From VXYL01 sp963666465 (GTDB lineage: Bacteria > Pseudomonadota > Gammaproteobacteria > Pseudomonadales > Azotimanducaceae), in the NCBI GenBank assembly GCA_963666465.1, contig OY762824.1:4092001-4156000 (forward strand): 64,000 nucleotides of DNA, in the 5' to 3' direction. The notes under the pieces were generated by a model, which saw only the letters and a program-made list of their open reading frames with translations, was not told where the DNA came from and did no database searches. Each line of letters starts with the position of its first letter. Position 1 is the stretch's first letter. This document shows positions 9,901 to 18,338 of this stretch, in pieces. The position numbers were made by a program, and so were the translations under genes.

Positions 9901-9906
9901 GCACTC

Positions 9907-9966
9907 AAGTGCCGCGTTCACGGCATTTCGGCACAGACAGACGAGGTCATGTCCCCGGAGGGAGAG
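9907..9966. repeat. Dispersed repeat (second copy at 43645), split by a MITE
   Basis: The stretch with GTTCACGGCATTTCGGCAC and ACAGACAGACGAGGTCATGT is repeated at 43645-43695 with few differences. In the second copy it leads into a GC-rich hairpin (GGAGGGCGTCTCGCCCTCC). Here the equivalent hairpin is split by the MITE at 9976-10145, and its right arm continues from 10146. Confidence 0.75.
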
Positions 9967-9975
9967 TGTCTCGCA

Positions 9976-10145
9976 GGTAGTGTCTCACTTTGGCTTGTGC
10001 AATGTCTGGCGCCGTCCTCCGGGGGGAGGGCGTCCCGCCCTCCATGCGCGCCCGATAGAGAGTGTCCCGGCAGGCAAGTCCGACGCAGTCGCCGGTTGCG
10101 AACGGCCATGCGCCACGTCGGGCAAATTCAAGGTGAGACACTACC
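9976..10145. mobile_element. MITE family 2, copy 1 (170 bp)
   Basis: Terminal inverted repeats are GGTAGTGTCTCAC on the left and its near-complement on the right (GTGAGACACTACC). The flanks are direct repeats, TGTCTCGC at 9967-9974 and 10146-10153, an 8-bp target duplication. The interior holds the hairpin GGAGGGCGTCCCGCCCTCC and a conserved GCCGGTTGCGAACGGCCATG. No coding capacity. Other copies lie at 48395, 55197 and (hybrid) 56152. Confidence 0.85.
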
Positions 10146-10210
10146 TGTCTCGCTCTCCAAGGGCCGGCCACAGAGAGGCGGCGTAGAATCGCTGGCGATG
10201 AAGGTGCGAC

Positions 10211-11362
10211 ATGACGAAGTCACTCCTGACGGGAAAAGCTAGCGACTTCCTCAAGGTTGCCGTGGCGGCTGCGGGTCGGGGCGACCTGGAGGCGGTGCGG
10301 GCGGTGCTTGGCGAGCGGCCGGACTGGATCGCGCGGGTCGGCTCGCACGGTCGCACGATGCTTTGGGAAGCCTCGTATCGGGGCCGCCTGGATGTGGTGG
10401 CGCATCTGCTGGACCGTGGTGCCGACATCGAGGCGCGGGGGTGCCACTTCACACCGCTTCTGGTGGAGATCAGTCCGTATTGCGCCGCGCGGCATCGCAA
10501 GCGGAAGGCGGTGGCGGAGCTCCTCTTCGCTCGTGGCGCGACGGTCGATGTTCTCACCCATGCCTATCTTGGCGATGGCGATGGCGTTGCTCGATGCCTG
10601 GATGCGGACTCGGCCCTCGCTGCCGCCGATGTTCCGCAGCACGATCCCAACCTTCAAGCGACCGTGCTGCATTACGCCGTCGCCGCCGGCCATCTCGACG
10701 TCGTCCGGCTGCTGCTCGGGCGCGGCGCCGACCCCTCGCCACATGCCCATTGGCTAACCCGATTCACCATCTGGCGGAAACGAGCCGACATTCTCCGCGC
10801 GCTCATCGACGCGGGCATGGATCCGACCGCTGCTGCGGTGCCGAGGGCCGGAGTCCGGGACCGTGCCGTGCTCGAGGTGCTCGATGCTGCCGGCGTTCGG
10901 GACGACCCCGACCGGGCCGAAGGCGGCTGGCCACCCATCGTCTTTCAATCGCGGGGCGATCGTGGCGGCAGCGTGGAGCGTGTGCGGGCGCTCGTCGAGC
11001 GCGGGGCGGACGTGAACGTCACCAACCACAAGGGCCAAACGGCGCTGCATTGCGCCGCCAAGGCCGGCTTCGTGGACATCGTGACTTTGCTGCTCGCGCA
11101 TGGCGCGACGGTGGATGCGGTCGATGACAAGGGGGAAACGCCCCTGGCGACGGCGTTGCGTTCCACGGCCAAGGACAAGGCGTGCCTCATGGCGGTCGTC
11201 GGCGAGTTGCTGGCGGCCGGGGCAGACCCGCATCGCGCGGACCGGCAGGGCCGCACCCCGGCCGACGTGGCATCCCGCAAACGCGATCGGCGTTGGGCAT
11301 CTGCGCTGGGGATTGGCCAGGAGCCTTCAGCCGGGGAAGCATCCCCGACCGCTGACGCGTAA
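10211..11362 (+). CDS. Ankyrin-repeat protein
   Basis: A 383-residue soluble protein without signal peptide. Ankyrin repeats with the usual G-T-L-A and LL..GAD pattern are visible at about 50-80 (LDVVAHLLDRGADIEARG), 150-180 (LDVVRLLLGRGADPSPH) and 270-345 (TALHCAAKAGFVDIVTLLLAHGA, then LLAAGADPHRADRQGRTPADVA). Such proteins bind other proteins, and the partner is unknown. The last 14 or so residues (EPSAGEASPTADA) and the stop come from a single copy of the 89/90-bp repeat, so the original C-terminus was replaced or extended. A second ankyrin protein lies at 42006. Confidence 0.88.
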   Translation: MTKSLLTGKASDFLKVAVAAAGRGDLEAVRAVLGERPDWIARVGSHGRTMLWEASYRGRLDVVAHLLDRGADIEARGCHFTPLLVEISPYCAARHRKRKAVAELLFARGATVDVLTHAYLGDGDGVARCLDADSALAAADVPQHDPNLQATVLHYAVAAGHLDVVRLLLGRGADPSPHAHWLTRFTIWRKRADILRALIDAGMDPTAAAVPRAGVRDRAVLEVLDAAGVRDDPDRAEGGWPPIVFQSRGDRGGSVERVRALVERGADVNVTNHKGQTALHCAAKAGFVDIVTLLLAHGATVDAVDDKGETPLATALRSTAKDKACLMAVVGELLAAGADPHRADRQGRTPADVASRKRDRRWASALGIGQEPSAGEASPTADA

Positions 11363-11409
11363 GGAAGTACCGGCAATTCCCCCATCGCTGGGGGCGCACT
11401 TCCATGCAA
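11320..11409 (+). repeat. Single copy of the 89/90-bp repeat
   Basis: Begins GGAGCCTTCAGCCGGGG and ends CTTCCATGCAA. It contains two stem-loops: CGGGGA/TCCCCG, and CCCCC/GGGGG around ATCGCT. It differs from array copies by GCGTAAGG where arrays read GCGCAGGG, which gives the ankyrin gene its TAA stop. Confidence 0.9.
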
Positions 11410-11439
11410 AGCCTGCGCCGTAGAACGGTGCCGGCTCCT

Positions 11440-11514
11440 GGCGCGGCGAAACGGCGCCAGGACGGCTTGGGCTGGGGCAGGAAGCGTTGCCGAAAGGCAA
11501 CGGTTCTTGTGGCG
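11440..11514 (-). repeat. MITE family 3, truncated copy
   Basis: Matches, in reverse orientation, the part of family 3 that carries the hairpin GTTGCCTTTCGGCAAC and the end CGGTTCTTGTGGCG. The CAGCCTGTCGGACTT end is missing. The sequence runs directly into the CTAG duplication of the IS1634 element. Confidence 0.75.
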
Positions 11515-11518
11515 CTAG

Positions 11519-13556
11519 CCCGACTTCGACAACTCAGGGTGTTTCCAGGCTGATTCGGCGTGATATCGACGGATGTTGCGTTGCAAGTGCCTGTTTTCGT
11601 TGACCGGCGATTCGTGGAACGGGCTGTAGTGCCGACCTTGGTCCTTGACGGGGCCGCGCGTTCGGGCAGGCTGTCGGACCATGTTCGTGCGCGCCAGGAG
11701 ACGCTTCAAGGACGGCAAGGAGCACCGCTACTGGAGCGTCGTGGAGAACTGCCGCAACCCCGACGGCCGGGCGGTGCAGCGCCAAGTGCTGTATCTGGGC
11801 GAGATCGACGACAGCCAGCGGGCGGCGTGGTGCCGGTCGATCGAGATTCCGTGCGGCGCGTCGGGTTCCAGGCCGGTGGCGCTGTTCCCGGCGGACCGGG
11901 AGGCGCCGGAGCTGGACTGCGAGGTGGTGCGCATCGAACTCGGAGGTCTGCGGCTGCGGCGGGCGCGGCAGTGGGGGGCGTGCTGGCTGGCGCTGGTGCT
12001 CTGGGAGCGCCTGGAGCTGGACCGGTTCTGGCGCCCGCGGCTGCCGCCGAGCCGGCAGGGCACGCGCTGGCTGGACGTGCTGAAGACGCTGGCGTGCTGC
12101 CAGCTGATCGATCCGGGCAGCGAGTGGCGGCTGCACCGGCACTGGCACGAGCACAGCGCCATGGGGGATCTGCTGGGCCGGCCGGCGCAGGTGGTGGGCG
12201 GCCACACGCTGTGCCGCTGCCTGGACAGGCTGCTGGTCCACAAGCGCGCGTTCTTCTCGTTCCTGCGGGAGCGCTGGGAGACGCTGTTCGACGCCCGCTT
12301 CGACGTCCTGCTCCACGACCTGACGTCCACCTGCTTCGAGAGCGACCCGCCGTTCGACGACAAGCGCCGGTTCGGCTGCAGCCGCGACAAGCGCCCGGAC
12401 TGCGTGCAGGCGGTGATCGCGCTGGTCGTCACCCCGCAGGGCTTTCCGCTGGCCTGCGAGGTGATGCCGGGCAACACCAGCGACAAGACCACGCTGGCGG
12501 ACTTCCTGGAGAGGATCGAAGACCAGCACGGCCGGTCCGACCGGGTCTGGATCATGGACCGGGGGATCCCGACCGAGGAGGCGTTGGCGGCGATGCGGGC
12601 CGGCGATCCCCCGGTGCGCCATCTGGTCGGCACGCCCAAGGGCCGTCTGACGCGGCTGGAGAAGTCGTTCGCGGGGCTGCCCCGGCGCGAGGTCCGCGAG
12701 TCCGTCGAGGTGAAGCCTCTGGCCGAGGACGGCGAACCGTACATCCTGGCCCAGAGCCGGGCGCGCATCGCCAAGGAGCGCGGCATGCGGCGGCGGCGCC
12801 TGAAGAAGCTCTGGCGGCGTCTGCACGAGCTGCGCGGGCAGTCGTTGAAGCGCGACGAGCTGCCGCTCGGGCTCGGCGCCGCGAAGAAGGAGGCGGGGCG
12901 CGCGTGCCATCTGGTCGAGATCCGCCTGCCTGCGGCGGACGAGTCCGTGACCCCGGAGACCTTCGCCTTCGCGCTGCGCCGCGACCGGCTGCGCCGCGAC
13001 CGGCTGCGCCGGGCGAGACGCCGCGAGGGGCGCTATCTGCTGCGCTCCAATCTCACCGGCGAGGACCCCGCCACGCTGTGGCGGTACCACACGCGGCTCA
13101 CCGAGATCGAGCAGGCCTTCAAGGAACTCAGGCACGACCTCGCCGTCCGTCCGGTCTTCCACCAGCGCGAGGACCGGATCGAGGCGCACATCTTCGTCGC
13201 CTTCGTCGCCCACTGCCTGCACGTCACCCTGAAGAACCTGGCGCGGCCGCGCGCGCCGGGCCTTGCGCCCAGCGCCATTCTCGAGAAGTGCTCCACCATG
13301 CAGATGGTGGATGTCCATCTGCCGACCACCGACGGGCGGCACCTCGTGCTGCCCCGCCGTACCGACCCGACCCGCGATCAGCCACTGCTGCTTCATCAAC
13401 TCGGTCTGGAACTGCCGGAACAGCCGCCCCCTCGAATCTCCGCCTGACCCGCCGCCCGCGCCAACCGCCCGGCACCTTGTAGTGCCGACCTTTCGTGCCC
13501 GTGGACAATGAATCAACGACTTACACGCGTGAAACGGTTGAGTTGTCGAAGTCGGG
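11519..13556 (+). mobile_element. IS1634-type insertion sequence, complete (2038 bp)
   Basis: Perfect 18-bp terminal inverted repeats, CCCGACTTCGACAACTCA at 11519-11536 and its complement at 13539-13556. They are flanked by the direct duplication CTAG at 11515-11518 and 13557-13560. One transposase gene fills the element. Intact ends, intact duplication and an unbroken gene suggest a recent insertion. Confidence 0.92.
11681..13447 (+). CDS. IS1634-family transposase
   Basis: A 588-residue DDE transposase of the IS4 superfamily. The N-terminus FVRARRRFKDGKEHRYWSVV and the catalytic-core segments LLHDLTSTCFES (first Asp), VWIMDRGIPTEEALAAM (second Asp) and ITEIEQAFKELR-like TEIEQAFKELRHDL (Glu) are visible, so the catalytic triad appears intact. 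I chose the ATG at 11681, where family similarity begins. An upstream in-frame start at 11645 is possible. It fills the element and probably moves it. Confidence 0.9.
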   Translation: MFVRARRRFKDGKEHRYWSVVENCRNPDGRAVQRQVLYLGEIDDSQRAAWCRSIEIPCGASGSRPVALFPADREAPELDCEVVRIELGGLRLRRARQWGACWLALVLWERLELDRFWRPRLPPSRQGTRWLDVLKTLACCQLIDPGSEWRLHRHWHEHSAMGDLLGRPAQVVGGHTLCRCLDRLLVHKRAFFSFLRERWETLFDARFDVLLHDLTSTCFESDPPFDDKRRFGCSRDKRPDCVQAVIALVVTPQGFPLACEVMPGNTSDKTTLADFLERIEDQHGRSDRVWIMDRGIPTEEALAAMRAGDPPVRHLVGTPKGRLTRLEKSFAGLPRREVRESVEVKPLAEDGEPYILAQSRARIAKERGMRRRRLKKLWRRLHELRGQSLKRDELPLGLGAAKKEAGRACHLVEIRLPAADESVTPETFAFALRRDRLRRDRLRRARRREGRYLLRSNLTGEDPATLWRYHTRLTEIEQAFKELRHDLAVRPVFHQREDRIEAHIFVAFVAHCLHVTLKNLARPRAPGLAPSAILEKCSTMQMVDVHLPTTDGRHLVLPRRTDPTRDQPLLLHQLGLELPEQPPPRISA

Positions 13557-13560
13557 CTAG

Positions 13561-14375
13561 CAGCCTGTCGGGCTTGGGCTGCGGATTTTATAATGGTGTC
13601 TGCCGAGTCGAGGGGGGCGCGGCAGATGCCGAAGTTCTTGCAGCGGGACCGATCGCAGCAGTGTCTGCTGCCGCCGGACATGCGGGACTGGCTGCCGGAA
13701 GACGACCTGGCGCACTTCGTTGTCGAGGCGGTGGAACGTGTGCCTATGGAGTCGTTCCAGGTGAACGAGCGGGGCACGGGCTCGGCGCAGTGCCAGCGGC
13801 TACGCGACGGGCAGCGAGGTGTCGTAGCTGGAAGGGCGCGGCGTGGAGGCGCTGGTGGCGACCGGGCGGAAGGTCGACGGCGCCGGCACGACTTCCGGCC
13901 GGAGCCGCCGCCGAGGCCGGCGAAGCCGAAGCCGGCGAAGGAGCCGCGGGCGGACTGGATCAAGGCGATGCAGGAGAAGATGGAGCTGCCGGAGAACCGG
14001 GCGCACTGCCGCTTGCGCAGGCAGACGGTGGAGCCGGCGTTCGGGATCGTGAAGCAGGCGATGGGCTTTCGGCAGTTCCTGCTGCGAGGCGTCGAGAAGG
14101 TGGAGGGCGAGTGGACGCTGGCGACGCTGGTCTGCAACGGCCGACGCCTGCACAACCTCATGTTGGCCTGACGGGGCTGTAAGGGGGCGAACTCGGCGTG
14201 CTGGCGGCCGCTGCAGGGGTCGGAAAGGGCCTCCGGACGCCATCGGCGACCGATGGCCGGGATGCGACCCCCGCTTCAGCCGCAACGGCCCCCATCTGAA
14301 CAGCCACAAAGCATCGTTCAAATGGGCGCCAAGTCCCTGCCGCGCACGCCTGCCGCGCCCAAGCCCGACGGGCTG
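13561..14375 (+). mobile_element. Internally deleted IS1182-type element (815 bp)
   Basis: Inverted ends CAGCCTGTCGGGCTTGGGC at 13561 and its near-complement ending at 14375, with CTAG on both sides (13557-13560 and 14376-14379). The left CTAG is also the right duplication of the IS1634 element, so the two sit side by side on a shared site. The interior keeps only the two ends of the transposase gene. Confidence 0.85.
13626..14171 (+). pseudogene. IS1182-family transposase with large internal deletion
   Basis: About 55 N-terminal residues (MPKFLQRDRSQQCLLPPDMR ... NERGTGSAQC) are joined to the C-terminal third (HDFRPEP ... VEPAFGIVKQAMGFRQFLL ... RRLHNL). Both parts match the 450-residue enzyme at 21442. 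The core with the catalytic Asp residues is gone, and the bases around 13800-13890 match the relative in other frames. It cannot be active but could be moved in trans. Confidence 0.85.
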
Positions 14376-14379
14376 CTAG

Positions 14380-14574
14380 CCCGGATTATTCATGAGTGCC
14401 CTACTGCGGCCGACGATCCGCTCGCTGTGGCTGTGCGTACTCGCTCCGGCCCCCTCGACATAGTGCGCAGCCATGCCTTCGGGTTCCTCCACTCCGTGCC
14501 TCCTGGCACGCGTGCGCGTCCAGCCACAGCGGCGTCTCGTCGCCCTCGCTACGCGCACTCATGAATAGTCCGGG
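14380..14574. mobile_element. MITE family 5 (195 bp)
   Basis: Terminal inverted repeats CCCGGATTATTCATGAGTG and CACTCATGAATAGTCCGGG. CTAG lies on the left (14376-14379) and CCAG on the right, so a duplication, if present, is imperfect. No gene inside. The right end recurs at 60090-60108, again next to CTAG. Confidence 0.75.
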
Positions 14575-14577
14575 CCA

Positions 14578-14667
14578 GGAGCCTTCAGCCGGGGAAGCAT
14601 CCCCGACCGCTGACGCGTAAGGAAGTGCCGGCAATTCCCCTATCGCTGGGGGCGTACTTCCATGCAA
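14578..14667 (+). repeat. Single copy of the 89/90-bp repeat
   Basis: Same unit as at 11320, including the GCGTAAGG variant. It directly abuts the right end of MITE family 5. The 14668-14833 stretch beyond it holds no gene that I can support. Confidence 0.9.
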
Positions 14668-14833
14668 GCTTGCGCCGCAGAAAGTTGGCGGCGACGCAAC
14701 CCTGTCGGTTTTCCGATGGTTCGGAAGGGTTCGGCGCTGGCGACGCTCTGGGCGGTCCCGGCGAAGGTCCGTTCACGTCGCCGGGGCGGTTCGAGGGGCG
14801 GCCGGGCGGCCCTGGCGGCTCCCATGCCTCGAT

Positions 14834-15305
14834 TCAGGCTGCCTGCAGCCCCCGCAGCCGCCTGACGTTCAGCGCCAGGCAGACCAGGTCCCACTCCCCG
14901 CGCACCTTCCCGAGCCCGCGCACGCTGAAGCGGCGGAAGCCCAGCGCCTCCTTGATCCAGCCGTTCGGCGCCTCCGACAGCCACTTGCGCCGCGCATGCG
15001 CCTTCCGGCCCGCCTCGGTCGACAGCCGCGCCGCCATCCGCACCTTCGCCGGATACCTCTCCGGGCTCTCCCCGACCGACTTCCGATCCGTCCGCCCCAG
15101 CGCAACGTGGCCCTCCACGCCGCGCGCCTCCAGCTCCGCCAGGTCCGCCTCGCTGCAGTGCCCCGTGTCCGCCGGAACCCGCTCGGGCCGCACCCCCCGG
15201 CTCTCCTCCACCTGGTCCAGCAGCTTCACCAGATGTCCCTGGTCGCTGGCGCTCGACGTCACCTCCGTCGTAACCACCAGCTGGTTCCTCCCCTCCACCG
15301 CCACC
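14834..15305 (-). pseudogene. IS1182-type transposase, C-terminal fragment
   Basis: About 155 residues match the end of IS1182-type transposases: ADTGHCSEADLAELEARGVE, a basic stretch with ARRKWLSEAPNGWIKEALGF, then RRFSVRGLGKVRGEWDLVCL and the final LNVRRLRGL. It differs clearly from the enzyme at 21442. The N-terminal two thirds are missing, and the fragment joins drmA sequence at about 15305. The element therefore probably removed the 3' part of drmA. Confidence 0.8.
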
Positions 15306-17413
15306 CTGCGCGGGCAAACGGCGATAGAGCGGCTCGTCCACGGCAATGATGGGCAGCGGTCGATCGCCGCTGAAATCGCAAGCGATGTCGGCACAGGCAA
15401 TCCGCAGTTGGTCAGGCGCATCGGCATTTGGCCGCAGCTCGAAGGAGTCGGGTGTGAACTTACTCCCGCACCAAGGGCAGTTTTCGAGGGGAATCGGCGA
15501 GGGCTTGCCGTTCGGATCGGCCTTGAAACGCGTGGTCTTGCCGCGAGCGGAGTCCGACCTGCGGTCCCCTTGCGTCCCATCATGTTTGGCGTTGCCGCTT
15601 TCCCCACCCACAGGCCGATCTCGAACGGCCAGTCCCCATAGCGCTGCGGATCCTGCTCGCGTTCCAGTTCCAGCGCGCAGACAAGTCCGGAGGCGCGGGA
15701 GAGCTGATCGAGTGTGAGCAGGCGCAACGTATAGCGCATCACCACGCTGACACCTGCTCCTTGGAGCGCCCCATCGCCGGGATTGCGCAGGCGACGCAGC
15801 ACCATCGCAATGGCTGCGAGGCCCAGATATGCCTCTGTCTTGCCGCCGCCAGTGGGGAAGAAGAGGAGATCGACGATGCCCCGGTCAGCGTCTTCCGGAT
15901 CGGCAAGGCCGGGCAGGTTCAGCAGGATGAATGCGAGTTGGAACGCCCGCCACCGCGGTGCCTCCACATCTTCAAGCCGATGCCGCAACGCCTCCGCGAC
16001 GGCCCGGTTTGCGACGCGGAACGCGTCGAGAACGTCTGCATCGTCTGCGAGCAGGACGATGCCACGCTCAATGCGATCCGATGCCAGCGTAGCTCCATCC
16101 AGCAACGCTTGAGCGGTTTTCTGATGTTCGTCCGAGAGCTGCGCTGCTTCGATCCGCCTCGACTCGATCCAGGCGCGATACTCGCTGACGACTGCTTCAA
16201 GCGCCTCCTTGGCGGCATGGCCGTCGGCAAGGCTGCCGAGATCGTCCATGGACAGGACGACGTTGGCCGGGTTCACGGTGTCGGTCTTGGCGACGCAGGC
16301 AGCAGGGATCCAGCTTGTTCGCAGCACTCTGCAGGTGCTGTCCAACACGTCCCAATCCGCCGAAACGCCGTGCCCGGTGGCGTACTCCGGCATGTCGCGA
16401 TAGTGCAGATGGGCTAGATCCTCGTCCCACTTGTCGCTGTCGCTGCTCGCCGCGCGTGGGTCGCGCCGAGGAACGACGCCCTCGGCACACGCCACCTCGA
16501 TCTCGGCCTGAAAGGCGTAGGCGGCATCCGCGTGCTCTTTGTCGGGATTGCGCTGATTGACCAAGAAGACGGAGACGCTGCGCGTTCCAGCAGGGATGTC
16601 CGGCAGGTGCTCGTTCTTGACCGGTCGATCCAGCACATGCAGCGCCAATCCAGCCCCGGTTCCCGAGGCGGGAACCTCGTGGCGGTGCGACCGCTGCCCA
16701 AGCGGCACCCGCATCCTTCGTTCCTGATGCTGTCGTTCCCACGTCGCCCGTTCGCGTTCCCCGTCCTTCCTTGCTTCTGGCACATACTCGTAGTCGCCCC
16801 AACGCACGGTGACATCGAGCGAATCCGTGCCCTGTGGAACGAGAAAGCTCAGGCCCATCGAGGAGGGAAAGAAGCTGGGCTTTGCCGCTTTTCGTTCCTC
16901 TTGCGACTCATCAGGCAGCCCCCCTGCACTCACATCCTCCGCATCGTCCTCCTCATCCGCATCGGCCCGCTGTTCCCAAGGCGCATCGCTCGGCACGAGG
17001 AACCCGGTGAGATACCAGTTCGATGGCCGCTCCCAACCATTCAGTCTTTCCGTGGCGAGGGGATGCCCGACCGACGGGCCAACGAGATCAAGGCGAAGGG
17101 CGCTAACGATCCGGTCCCGCACTTCGGGGGACGTTGGGAGAGCGGCAGGGGGAGCGTGCGCAGTCGTCATAGCTGGGAGAGCTCTATGTGGGTGGGCTCT
17201 CGCCAAGTGCAATCGCCGTTCAAGGTCGGCACAGAGCCTCTCGGTGGTATTCAAGAACACCCGCTTGATGTCCGGCCGGCAGGAAGTCGCAACGGCTGCC
17301 CGATCCAGCTCCAGCATTCGGTGAACCCGTGCGAGTTCGTGCTCGATTTCCTGAATGTTGGACGGCCAGTTCATGGGAAGGAGGTCCCGGCGGGGCGGTC
17401 GCAAGCCTATCAC
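15306..17413 (-). pseudogene. drmA: DISARM helicase DrmA, 3'-truncated and frameshifted
   Basis: DrmA is the helicase core of DISARM anti-phage systems. The N-terminal part has VRDRIVSALRLDLVGP and WYLTGFLVP. The ATPase region has FQLAFILLNLPGLADP followed by the Walker A stretch LLFFPTGGGKTEAYLGL. After GKAATPNMMGRKG the match moves one frame to FKADPNGKPSPIPLENCPWC, with a Cys4 motif (CPWC ... C-x4-C) and PLPIIAVDEPLYRRLP. One base missing from the run at 15566-15569 accounts for this. The helicase C-terminal half is absent, replaced by transposase sequence. Family similarity starts at the ATG at 17170. The frame is open to 17413, which may be an extension. drmB and drmC, normally downstream, are missing. 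Confidence 0.78.
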
Positions 17414-17524
17414 GGCGTGGGCGCGACGCCGGCCACGTCCCGCTTGAGCAAGCCCACTGTAGTTGACGCGAGCAGGTGGCAGGAATACGGTGCGCCTTGC
17501 GAGTCTTTGGCCATGTACCCATGC

Positions 17525-17764
17525 ATGTTGAGTTCAGCCGTGAAACACATCGAATCGACCGACTTCAAAGCCAAGTGTGACGATCTGATCGATCAGGTAG
17601 CACGGACTGGAGACGCCCTCACCATCACCAAGGACGGCAAGCCGGTGGCGAGGCTTTCCGCCTGTGGGCGTAAGCCATCAACCACGCTTGCGGGGCTTCA
17701 CCGGGACTCTGTCCGGATTGTCGGGGACATCGTCTCGCCGGTGTACCCGTCCGACGACCGATAG
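17525..17764 (+). CDS. Phd/YefM-type antitoxin
   Basis: A 79-residue protein (ATG at 17525; another in frame at 17513) with the prevent-host-death pattern: FKAKCDDLIDQVARTGDALTITKDGKPVARL, then a charged tail that would wrap the toxin. Antitoxins of this family bind DNA and the partner toxin. The PIN-domain gene begins 139 bp downstream on the same strand. The pair is oriented against the flanking drm remnants, so it was probably inserted separately. Confidence 0.8.
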   Translation: MLSSAVKHIESTDFKAKCDDLIDQVARTGDALTITKDGKPVARLSACGRKPSTTLAGLHRDSVRIVGDIVSPVYPSDDR

Positions 17765-17851
17765 ACGCCGGACCAGCGCGGTGCATCCTGCGCCCCAAGG
17801 AATGTGTGACCGGCTAAGGACCGTAGTCCCAGAAAGACCCGCCATGCATGT

Positions 17852-17878
17852 GAAGCGTAGCGTTTGACGCTACACTTC
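17852..17878. promoter_or_regulatory. 12-bp inverted repeat before the PIN toxin gene
   Basis: GAAGCGTAGCGT, TTG, ACGCTACACTTC: twelve pairs with one mismatch. TTGACG lies inside it. The position, between antitoxin and toxin genes, suggests an operator, but it could also be a small transcription barrier. Function is inferred from position only. Confidence 0.45.
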
Positions 17879-17903
17879 GTCGCTCTCGCCACGAGAGACC
17901 AAC

Positions 17904-18338
17904 GTGCGGCCCGCAAAGTTCAACGATGCAGCCCTCCCGGTCTTGCTCGATACGCATGTCCTCGTCTGGCTTGATCGAAGCGATTCGAAGCTGGGAAGTG
18001 CCTGCCAAGCTGCAGCAGACCGCGCACTTTCTGCCGACCGGTTGGTCGTTTCAGCCGCCAGCTTCTGGGAAGTGGCGATGCTAATCCGCAAGGGTCGGTT
18101 GGAGATGGACCTCGACGTGCACGAGTGGCGGGACGACCTGTTGGGGCGCGGACTCCGCGAAATGACGATTGACGGAGAAATTGGCGCACGGGCCGTTGAA
18201 CTCCCGGACCTCCACAGCGACCCAATGGATCGAATCATCGCAGCCACGGCCGAGATGCGCGGCTGCGTGCTCGCCGCCAGCGACCATCGGCTGCTGGCTT
18301 GGGATGCCGACATCATCCGCATTGACGCAAGACGCTAG
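17904..18338 (+). CDS. PIN-domain toxin (VapC-like)
   Basis: A 144-residue protein from a GTG start. The four acidic positions of the PIN fold are present: LLDTHVLVWL (Asp), SAASFWEVAML (Glu), DPMDRIIAATA (two Asp) and ASDHRLL (Asp). The family cuts RNA, often initiator tRNA or rRNA. The cognate antitoxin is most likely the gene at 17525. The stop codon overlaps the convergent stop of the drmMI remnant in a CTAG. Confidence 0.85.
   Translation: MRPAKFNDAALPVLLDTHVLVWLDRSDSKLGSACQAAADRALSADRLVVSAASFWEVAMLIRKGRLEMDLDVHEWRDDLLGRGLREMTIDGEIGARAVELPDLHSDPMDRIIAATAEMRGCVLAASDHRLLAWDADIIRIDARR

Noticed and set aside
11560..13482. Alternative 640-residue frame overlapping the IS1634 transposase
   Set aside because: Ala/Gly/Arg-rich shadow in another frame of the same strand. 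The 588-residue frame has the DDE motifs.
14834..17413. 859-residue protein joining a helicase and a transposase
   Set aside because: The frame is open by chance through a frameshifted stretch. The two halves match unrelated proteins and the helicase continues in another frame.
17852..17878. Attachment site for the toxin-antitoxin segment
   Set aside because: No second copy of the sequence borders the segment. An operator is the simpler reading.
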